Below are positions 1 through 4,919 of a stretch of 32,644 bases of DNA, one piece after another. The position numbers and the translations under genes are program-made. Position 1 is the stretch's first letter. Every line of letters starts with the position of its first letter. The notes beneath the pieces were generated by a model. The model was not told where the DNA came from, did not search any database, and saw nothing but the letters and a program-made list of their open reading frames with translations. This DNA comes from JAHCHL01 sp964546835 (GTDB lineage Bacteria; Armatimonadota; Fimbriimonadia; Fimbriimonadales; ATM1). The stretch is taken from positions 1 to 32,644 of the forward strand of contig CAZJKW010000011.1 in the NCBI GenBank assembly GCA_964546835.1. The letters are read 5' to 3'.

Positions 1-6
1 CAAACT

Positions 7-369
7 ATGCGACGCAATTCATTTGAGCACAAGTGGTGGATAATCGCGATTGTGTTGCTGATTTACTTTGTTGTTCACGTAATAATTCACTCATTTAACA
101 ATAAAGTTAACAAATTGATTTTTGATGATTATAGGGTTGTAGTTTACATTGAAGGAAAACCACCTTTTGCAGCGTACTGTAATGATGAGTTGCTCGAGTT
201 CAATCAAGGAACTGCGGAATTCAATACAAAGGAATCACGCGCAAGGTTTGAAGTCATAAACAAAAATGAATCCAAGAAATTTGTGTTTTCACTTGAAAAA
301 GAATTGACTTCTTTTGTTGTTCGAATCGATCCGATTGGCGTCACGAAAGACTCAGTTAGAACAAAGTAG
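7..369 (+). CDS. Small membrane-anchored protein of unknown function
   Basis: A 120-residue reading frame that starts with ATG six bases from the window edge and ends with TAG. Residues about 10-30 form one hydrophobic segment after a basic N-terminus, so the protein is probably anchored by its N-terminus with the remaining ~90 residues outside the membrane. The rest is rich in charged and aromatic residues and looks like a small beta-rich domain. I recognise no family. The upstream region is outside the window, so the start cannot be checked. It points toward the minus-strand gene at 443-850, and the 70 bp between them hold no clear terminator. Confidence 0.6.
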   Translation: MRRNSFEHKWWIIAIVLLIYFVVHVIIHSFNNKVNKLIFDDYRVVVYIEGKPPFAAYCNDELLEFNQGTAEFNTKESRARFEVINKNESKKFVFSLEKELTSFVVRIDPIGVTKDSVRTK

Positions 370-442
370 TATTCGTAATTTTTCTTAAGGTTGCAGATGG
401 CCTGTGTTTAAGTCAAAATGACAAGATTTCAGGTTTGCAAGT

Positions 443-850
443 TCAATTGTCCAAGTCCTTTTCTTTATCCAAGTAATTCATTTCCTTGCGTAACTCTCGA
501 ATCCGATTTTTGATGCTCCTTTTAGCAATTTCATCATAAAACTGTTTACAAGACACCTCAGGCACGCCGTTTCGTATCATTCGAAGATGAACAATGATTT
601 GAATAACAAAGAAATGCATAAGATAGACTAAAAAGAACGCCATCGGCGCAGCCCAAACTCGATAGTCGTCTAAGTTTGTAATAAGTACTGTGATACCGAC
701 CATTGNNNNNNNNNNATCAAAAATCGCCATGTGTACCAAAGTAAACAAGAAAAACAGCACAATAAGAATTGGACCAGTTTCAAACCAAACTAAAGCATAG
801 GCAAAGACCGGCATCAAAGTTGGCACGATCCTTTCAATCTTCTTTATCAT
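443..850 (-). CDS. Small multi-pass membrane protein, interrupted by an assembly gap
   Basis: The frame encodes about 135 residues, with hydrophobic segments near residues 10-45 and 60-90 and a charged C-terminal tail rich in Lys, Arg, Glu and Asp. An AAAGGA ribosome site lies a few bases before the ATG at 850. A run of 10 Ns (706-715) falls inside the gene. The frame happens to stay open across it, but 10 is not a multiple of three and is a conventional gap size, so the true length and the link between the two halves are unknown. No family recognised. Confidence 0.5.
   Translation of the reverse strand: MIKKIERIVPTLMPVFAYALVWFETGPILIVLFFLFTLVHMAIFDXXXXMVGITVLITNLDDYRVWAAPMAFFLVYLMHFFVIQIIVHLRMIRNGVPEVSCKQFYDEIAKRSIKNRIRELRKEMNYLDKEKDLDN
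706..715. other. Assembly gap (10 Ns)
   Basis: Ten consecutive undetermined bases. The size is probably a placeholder. Sequence on both sides encodes hydrophobic protein in a compatible frame, so the join may be right, but this is not proven. Confidence 0.99.
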
Positions 851-942
851 CTTTTTCCTTTCGATTGTAGTTCGAATTTTGTATCCTTCATTTCATTCGC
901 TTTGGTGCCATAAACAGCATCTAGGCAAGAATTTGGGCTGAC

Positions 943-963
943 CCAGTATTTTTACTGGTTTTT
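943..963 (+). repeat. Perfect 6-bp hairpin followed by five Ts
   Basis: CCAGTA at 943-948 and TACTGG at 953-958 are perfect inverted copies with a TTTT loop, and TTTTT follows on the + strand. The shape is that of a short intrinsic terminator reading rightward, but no + strand gene is visible just upstream. It lies in the 188-bp spacer between the TerC gene and the small membrane gene, both on the minus strand. Its function is uncertain. Confidence 0.35.
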
Positions 964-968
964 CGAAA

Positions 969-1005
969 AAGCACTTGACAATTGGACTTCTCAAGCACTT
1001 ATAGA
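969..1005 (+). promoter_or_regulatory. Possible + strand promoter with paired 8-bp direct repeats
   Basis: TTGACA at 975-980 matches a perfect sigma-70 -35 box, and TATAGA at 1000-1005 is a fair -10 box, though the spacer is long (19 bp, or 18 bp to TTATAG). The octamer AAGCACTT occurs twice (969-976 and 993-1000), 24 bp apart, touching both boxes. Transcription would run antisense into the 3' end of the TerC gene. No convincing protein gene follows. Confidence 0.3.
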
Positions 1006-1038
1006 GTGTAACGCGAATTGAAGCGACAATCCATAGAC

Positions 1039-2022
1039 CTAATGAGCGCTCGGTCGAGGGTTGCGTATCGAAGCGACTATCGAAATCGTCAAAATTCCCG
1101 CGATAATGCCCAAGGACAAAATAACGGGAAACTTAGGCAAATCATGATAAACGGCCTTTTCAATGTAACCGTAAATCATTTTGCACCCAACGAAAATCAG
1201 GATCGCCGCTAAGCCGTAGGATAGGTAATGAAACATTTGAACCAAAGCGGCAAGCGCGAAAAAGAGTGCGCGTAATCCCAAAATCGCAAAAACGTTGGAG
1301 GTGAAAACGATAAAAGGGTCCGATGTAATCGCAAAAATGGCGGGAATAGAGTCAACGGCAAAAATCACGTCCGTAAACTCAACCACCAACAACGTGATGA
1401 ACAAAGGAGTTGCCCACAGTTTTTTGTCAATTCTAACAAAAAACTTCTCGCCTTGAAACTCGTTGGTCACAGGCATCAACCGCTTGAACAATTTGACGAC
1501 TGGGTTTTTCGAAGGGTCAAGCTTTTTCTCTTTGGACTTTGCCAATTTGACACCGGTAAGAATCAAAAACAGACCAAAGAGAATCATGGTCCAGAAAAAC
1601 CGTTCCAAGATCACTGCTCCGGCAGCAATAAACAATGCACGGAAAATTAGAGCACCGATAATGCCCCAAAAAAGCACCCGATGCTGATACTTTTCCGGAA
1701 CATTAAAATAGGAGAAAATAATGATAAAAACAAAAATATTGTCAACACTCAGCGCCTTTTCTATAAGGTATCCGGCTAAAAATGCAGATCCGGCTTCGCC
1801 ATTGCTATAAATACTTCCCGGTTGAATCGAGTCCCAGAAAAAGAACAGAAATACGTTGAAAACCAACGCAAGTCCAATCCAGACGGCGCTCCAAATCAGC
1901 GCCTCTTTGACTTCAACTTTCTTGGCATGCTTGTGAAAAACGCCAAGGTCAAGTGCAAGCATGAGGGCAACAAACCCTAAAAATGCACCCCAAATCCAAA
2001 GTGGAATATTTGCAAGCATCAT
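1039..2022 (-). CDS. TerC/Alx-family integral membrane transporter
   Basis: This 327-residue, very hydrophobic protein has about eight or nine membrane segments. It matches the TerC family, and its length is close to E. coli Alx (321 residues). Family hallmarks are the acidic membrane motifs ALSVDNIFVF near residue 90 and FTDVIFAVDSIPAIFAI near residue 215, whose aspartates are thought to take part in metal transport. Alx and related TerC proteins are linked to manganese export and alkaline response. The ATG directly follows the TAA of the zf-TFIIB gene (TAA|ATG, no spacing), so the two genes are translationally coupled. The manganese-type riboswitch upstream of the operon supports a role in Mn2+ efflux in this organism (inference from context and family). 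Confidence 0.93.
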   Translation of the reverse strand: MMLANIPLWIWGAFLGFVALMLALDLGVFHKHAKKVEVKEALIWSAVWIGLALVFNVFLFFFWDSIQPGSIYSNGEAGSAFLAGYLIEKALSVDNIFVFIIIFSYFNVPEKYQHRVLFWGIIGALIFRALFIAAGAVILERFFWTMILFGLFLILTGVKLAKSKEKKLDPSKNPVVKLFKRLMPVTNEFQGEKFFVRIDKKLWATPLFITLLVVEFTDVIFAVDSIPAIFAITSDPFIVFTSNVFAILGLRALFFALAALVQMFHYLSYGLAAILIFVGCKMIYGYIEKAVYHDLPKFPVILSLGIIAGILTISIVASIRNPRPSAH

Positions 2023-2310
2023 TTAGTCAAAGTCGAAAATTTCGCCGAGAAATCCGCCTCGTTTCTTTTTCTTATGCCGATAGTCATCATCGTCGCGATC
2101 GTACCGTTCGCCACGATATGAATCTTCGCGATACTCTTCTCTGGGTCGTCGGTCTTCCGGGGGGGCATTTTGAATCTGTTCAGCCCTCTCGATGATTTTG
2201 TCAAGTTCGCCACGGTCTAACCAAACACCGCGACATTGTTGGCAATAGTCAATTTCAACTCGGTGTCTTTCGGCAATGGTCAACGGTAGGTTGCAATTCG
2301 GACAGTTCAT
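2023..2310 (-). CDS. zf-TFIIB zinc-ribbon protein with charged tail
   Basis: A 95-residue protein. Residues 1-45 carry the zf-TFIIB pattern: CPNC at the N-terminus, YCQQC near residue 22 and the family signature GVWLDRGEL, so four cysteines should bind one zinc. Residues 48-95 form a low-complexity tail full of Arg, Asp, Glu and Tyr, with a DDDD run followed by basic residues. A ribosome site (GAGGTGA) precedes the ATG. The gene is the first cistron after the yybP-ykoY riboswitch and abuts the TerC gene without spacing. Proteins of this type are common but their function is unknown. The position suggests a part in manganese handling or in biogenesis of the transporter, which is inference. Confidence 0.88.
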   Translation of the reverse strand: MNCPNCNLPLTIAERHRVEIDYCQQCRGVWLDRGELDKIIERAEQIQNAPPEDRRPREEYREDSYRGERYDRDDDDYRHKKKKRGGFLGEIFDFD

Positions 2311-2340
2311 GTTTCACCTCATTTCGAAATACCACGCAAC

Positions 2341-2371
2341 AAAAAAACCCTCACCGCGTGGCGATGAAGGT
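2341..2371 (-). terminator. Intrinsic terminator of the manganese riboswitch
   Basis: On the minus strand an 11-bp stem (5' arm near 2371-2361, 3' arm near 2358-2348, three-base loop) is followed by seven Ts (2347-2341). The 5' arm contains the CCTTC that also closes helix P1 of the aptamer, so aptamer and terminator cannot form together. This is the layout of a ligand-on transcriptional switch in front of the zf-TFIIB and TerC genes. Confidence 0.88.
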
Positions 2372-2458
2372 CTTGCGTTTTCAAACCGAATCCGGCTCTT
2401 TCGAGCGTATTGACGAATTCGATTCCTTTGATACAAAGGCGCTACTCCCCTTCGGGAT
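2361..2458 (-). promoter_or_regulatory. yybP-ykoY (Mn2+) riboswitch aptamer
   Basis: The minus strand carries the hallmarks of this class in order: GAAGG opening helix P1 (2453-2447) running into the conserved GGGGAGTAGC loop (2450-2441), a P2 hairpin GCCTTTG/CAAAGG (2440-2425), a long second arm with CGAAT/ATTCG and an inner GCTC-GAAA-GAGC hairpin (2406-2395), and the second conserved loop ACGCAAGACC followed by CCTTC, which closes P1. Known members bind Mn2+ and control mntP, alx and TerC-like genes, as here. A weak -10 (TACAAA, 2472-2467) would start transcription near 2460, at the 5' edge of the aptamer. Confidence 0.92.
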
Positions 2459-2482
2459 ATGTTCAATTTGTACGTCATGGTA

Positions 2483-2520
2483 CCCAAAAACGTTGCAATT
2501 CTGAATGAAACCTTTTTGGG
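2483..2520. repeat. Inverted repeat between divergent transcription units
   Basis: CCCAAAAA (2483-2490) and TTTTTGGG (2513-2520) are perfect 8-bp inverted copies separated by 22 bases. They lie upstream of the riboswitch on one strand and upstream of the small gene at 2565 on the other. They may be an operator or a leader hairpin. Nothing further supports either. Confidence 0.35.
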
Positions 2521-2564
2521 AATCGGTGCGTCAAACTCCTTTCTGAAAATACAAGGAGACGGAA

Positions 2565-2825
2565 ATGCTCAAATGGACAAAAACCAAAGCAAATTCCGTT
2601 GCAGACTTGATTCGCCAATGGGAACGCGTCGGTAACGGAGATCATTTAATCCACGCCGCAATGAATACAGCGGTTTACTTGTCGCGCCTAAACGATGTTC
2701 CTTCAGGAGTATTGAAAGCACTTGACGAAGTAACCAACGGATGTTGGGAACGCCAAGGAACGGCGGTGTTTATCATCGTTTCTTATCTGCGTTCCTTGCG
2801 AGTTGTGGAAAAAGTGATGCGCTAA
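2565..2825 (+). CDS. Small soluble protein of unknown function
   Basis: An 86-residue protein with no membrane segment, predicted mostly helical. The start is well supported: AAGGAG at 2553-2558 sits six bases before the ATG, one of the best ribosome sites in the window. The protein contains Trp-Glu-Arg twice (near residues 19 and 61) and ends in a basic helix. It is divergent from the riboswitch-controlled operon and convergent with thyX, with only 7 bp between the stops. I recognise no family. Confidence 0.6.
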   Translation: MLKWTKTKANSVADLIRQWERVGNGDHLIHAAMNTAVYLSRLNDVPSGVLKALDEVTNGCWERQGTAVFIIVSYLRSLRVVEKVMR

Positions 2826-2832
2826 TTCGGCT

Positions 2833-3684
2833 CTATGCTTCGGTCGGCACTGGTGTTTGGATTTTTCCGAGTTTCTCTTCAAAAATCCGCATTTGACGTT
2901 CGTCCAAATCAGGCGATTCGCCCCGAAGCATTTTGCCGAGTGCAACGCATTCCGTCCGTGAAAGTTTGACCGCATGCAAACTGTGTTCCTCGAACGCCTC
3001 GTAAGCAAACGGAGCAACGGCTTGAGCGCATTTTGCAAGGGCTTCTGCATAAACGCGAATTTCATATTGAGCGTGTGCATCCAGTCGTAAACGCAAGAAA
3101 TGGAATAGGTTGTGCAAATCAATTTGCCAATACCATTCTGTGTAAAGCGATAAGGGAAGGTTCATGCGAGCGAGTTCTCGCGCTAAGCCAGATTCGAGCA
3201 TTTCTTCGTAATTTTCGTAAATTGAAGTTTGTTCCGCTTCAAGTTGGTCCAATAGTTGTTTGGCATCTTGCGGCGACAAAGTCTCATCGCTACGGCCTTG
3301 CTTGTTGTTTTTGGATTGCTTGCGAATTTGACTTGCTTCCGGAAGATAAAACTCGTCACGCATCACTGAATAACGACCGCTGATTTCGTTGAGTCGCGCA
3401 GTGCGATGGCGAACCCATTGCCGTGCAACAAAAATCGGCATCTTGCAATGGAAAGTCAATGAAACTTGTTCGAAAGGCGAGGTGTGGTCGTTACGCATCA
3501 AGTAATTGATAAGTCCCTTATCTTCGCGAACGGTCTTGGTTCCAGCCCCATAGGAAACGCGGGCTGATTGGACAATCCTTGCATCGCCTCCAAGGTAATC
3601 CACCAATCGAACAAAGCCCTTGTCAAGAACGGGGATTTCGACGTCAAGAAGTGCTTCTGCTTCCGGAATAATTTCGCGAGCCAC
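2833..3684 (-). CDS. thyX: Flavin-dependent thymidylate synthase ThyX
   Basis: ThyX methylates dUMP to dTMP using methylenetetrahydrofolate, FAD and NADPH. The 283-residue protein shows the family signature RHRTARLNEISGRYS near residue 90, which satisfies the RHR-X7-S motif, followed by the usual helical half with QIDLHNLFHFLRLR (FAD and dUMP contacts) and LRLDAHAQYEIR near residue 200. It is somewhat longer than the ~230-250 residues of many ThyX proteins because of a charged insertion near residues 120-150 (Lys/Asn/Gln-rich). The start is GTG at 3684, six bases after a CATAAT -10-like box, and no ribosome site is visible. It lies 23 bp downstream of the HNH gene, with a 10-bp dyad in the gap. 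Its presence suggests the genome may lack ThyA. Confidence 0.95.
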   Translation of the reverse strand: MAREIIPEAEALLDVEIPVLDKGFVRLVDYLGGDARIVQSARVSYGAGTKTVREDKGLINYLMRNDHTSPFEQVSLTFHCKMPIFVARQWVRHRTARLNEISGRYSVMRDEFYLPEASQIRKQSKNNKQGRSDETLSPQDAKQLLDQLEAEQTSIYENYEEMLESGLARELARMNLPLSLYTEWYWQIDLHNLFHFLRLRLDAHAQYEIRVYAEALAKCAQAVAPFAYEAFEEHSLHAVKLSRTECVALGKMLRGESPDLDERQMRIFEEKLGKIQTPVPTEA

Positions 3685-3718
3685 GACCCGATTATGAAAG
3701 GTTTTGCTTAATCGGGTC
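3685..3718 (-). promoter_or_regulatory. 10-bp dyad overlapping the predicted thyX promoter
   Basis: GACCCGATTA (3685-3694) and TAATCGGGTC (3709-3718) are perfect inverted copies separated by 14 bases. One arm contains the end and stop codon of the HNH gene. The other overlaps a CATAAT -10-like box (3696-3691 on the minus strand) and runs up to the GTG of thyX. There is no T-run after it in the minus direction, so it does not look like a terminator. An operator, or a hairpin on the read-through HNH-thyX mRNA, is more likely. Confidence 0.5.
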
Positions 3719-4241
3719 TTTGAAACGCTTCAAAGCGGGGCAAGTAAATCATCCACTCATCTTTGCCTTGTGCTTTCATGTAATTTGGTAAAGAGATGTA
3801 GGGAATGTAATGGGGTCGCTTTGGAACCGTTCGAAGTTTCATGCGTGCCTGGTCCGGCAGCTTGTCGCCCTTTTTCAAATTGCATTTTCGACAGCAGGCA
3901 ACGACATTGTCCCAAGTGTGCGGACCTTTCATCCATCGAGGAACCACGTGGTCAATGGTCAGGTCTTTCCCCTGGTAACCGCAGTATTGGCAAGTGTGAT
4001 TATCTCGAGCCAGAACTGAATGGCGGGACATTCGCAAGGTTGGCATTGGGCGTTTAACGTGGTATCTCAATCGAACAACGGTTGGAGCCCGTAACTCACC
4101 GCGACCGGTGTAAATGACATGACCGTTATGGTGAAGGACTTCCGCTTTGCCTTTTAGCAAAAGCGTAACTGCCCTGAGAACGGTGCAAACGTTCAAGGGC
4201 TCATAGTTGTTGTTCAGCAGGAGGACGTCGTGGTAAGCCAT
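3708..4241 (-). CDS. HNH endonuclease family protein
   Basis: A 177-residue protein of the widespread chromosomal HNH family. An N-terminal segment (MAYHDVLLLNNNYEPLNV) is typical of this group. The HNH/McrA-type core spans about residues 75-135: CQYC, then DHVVPR with the catalytic-type histidine, then WDNVVACCRKCN, giving two CxxC pairs that should bind a structural zinc. Its cellular role is unknown, and members of this family are usually not linked to restriction or mobile elements. ATG at 4241 has an excellent GAGGAG ribosome site seven bases upstream. It is separated from lspA by a structured leader with its own terminator and is followed by thyX. Confidence 0.88.
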   Translation of the reverse strand: MAYHDVLLLNNNYEPLNVCTVLRAVTLLLKGKAEVLHHNGHVIYTGRGELRAPTVVRLRYHVKRPMPTLRMSRHSVLARDNHTCQYCGYQGKDLTIDHVVPRWMKGPHTWDNVVACCRKCNLKKGDKLPDQARMKLRTVPKRPHYIPYISLPNYMKAQGKDEWMIYLPRFEAFQRPD

Positions 4242-4269
4242 TAGGCGACTCCTCGTCTATTCACAAAGG

Positions 4270-4292
4270 AAAAAGCCCGGTAGATTCCGGGC
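4270..4292 (-). terminator. Intrinsic terminator upstream of the HNH gene
   Basis: On the minus strand GCCCGG-aatcta-CCGGGC is a perfect 6-bp stem followed by TTTTT. It ends 29 bp before the HNH start codon. It either ends the ileS-lspA transcript or a short RNA, or acts as an attenuator of the HNH gene. Confidence 0.85.
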
Positions 4293-4402
4293 CCAAGGCG
4301 CGCGACGGCGCGTCGTCTGCTCCGTTTTCCTATGTAGAACGGGGCTCCGAGCGGACTTTTCGAGTCAGTCGGTTGACGCCAAGCCGAAGTCATTTACTTA
4401 TA
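4270..4402 (-). ncRNA. Candidate structured leader or small RNA
   Basis: A GC-rich block lies between lspA and the HNH gene. A TATAAG -10-like box (4402-4397) could start an RNA near 4390. The minus-strand RNA would then fold into GACT/AGTC (near 4365-4353), an 8-bp stem with one mismatch and an 11-base loop (4345-4319), a CGACG/CGTCG stem with a three-base loop (4315-4303) and the terminator at 4292-4270, a total of about 120 nt. I could not match it to a known riboswitch, 6S, SRP or tmRNA. It is either a free-standing RNA or a regulatory leader of the HNH gene. Confidence 0.45.
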
Positions 4403-4439
4403 GTGTACGACGTTTTTGGCGATTATTTAGCCGCTAATT

Positions 4440-4919
4440 TCAACTTCCGTTAACGTTTGGGTCCTGTTTTCGGCTTTCGAAAGCCCACTTTCCAAGCAAG
4501 ATAATGACGGCAGCAGTGATACACATATCGGCAACATTGAAAACATGGATGAATTTGACATCAATAAAATCGACCACTTTCCCATTGTTGAAAATCCGGT
4601 CGATAAAGTTGCCAATGGCACCTGCCGCAAGAAGAACCATTCCGGCTCCGAACCATTTGTCGTTTTCTTTGTGATTGACATAGGTGTAGCCGGCAAATCC
4701 TGCAACGATGATAGCAATAGGGGCTAACCAGGCACCTTTTCCAGATAACATTCCAAATGCAACTCCGGTGTTTTCGACATGGGTGATTTCGAACATATCA
4801 CGAATTACGGTAATGGATTGACCGATATTCAAGTTTGCTTTAATCCATTGTTTCAGTAACTGATCTATGATTAAAAGAAATGCAAGCCAGACGATAAACC
4901 TGATGACTTTTGTGTTCAC
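4440..4919 (-). CDS. lspA: Lipoprotein signal peptidase (signal peptidase II)
   Basis: LspA is the aspartic membrane protease that cuts the signal peptide of diacylglyceryl-modified prolipoproteins. The 159-residue protein has the usual four membrane helices and family blocks: DQLLKQW near residue 19, THVENTGVAFG near 47, GNFIDR with VVDFIDV near 103-117 (first catalytic Asp) and FNVADMCI near 130 (second catalytic Asp). The start is GTG, whose last bases overlap the TGA of ileS (GTGA, 4 bp), so the pair is translationally coupled. The ileS-lspA order is widely conserved in bacteria. Several of its likely substrates are encoded in this window (11070, 21145, 25049). Confidence 0.97.
   Translation of the reverse strand: MNTKVIRFIVWLAFLLIIDQLLKQWIKANLNIGQSITVIRDMFEITHVENTGVAFGMLSGKGAWLAPIAIIVAGFAGYTYVNHKENDKWFGAGMVLLAAGAIGNFIDRIFNNGKVVDFIDVKFIHVFNVADMCITAAVIILLGKWAFESRKQDPNVNGS

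Noticed and set aside
1018..1687. + strand reading frames opposite the TerC gene
   Set aside because: They start with poor signals, have basic low-complexity sequence and lie wholly opposite a well-conserved transporter gene, so they are shadows.
4241..4402. HEARO-type RNA with its HNH nuclease (an IsrB-like mobile unit)
   Set aside because: HEARO RNAs are longer and precede RuvC/HNH proteins of transposon origin. The protein here is a 177-residue housekeeping-type HNH protein without a RuvC domain, and no terminal repeats are seen.
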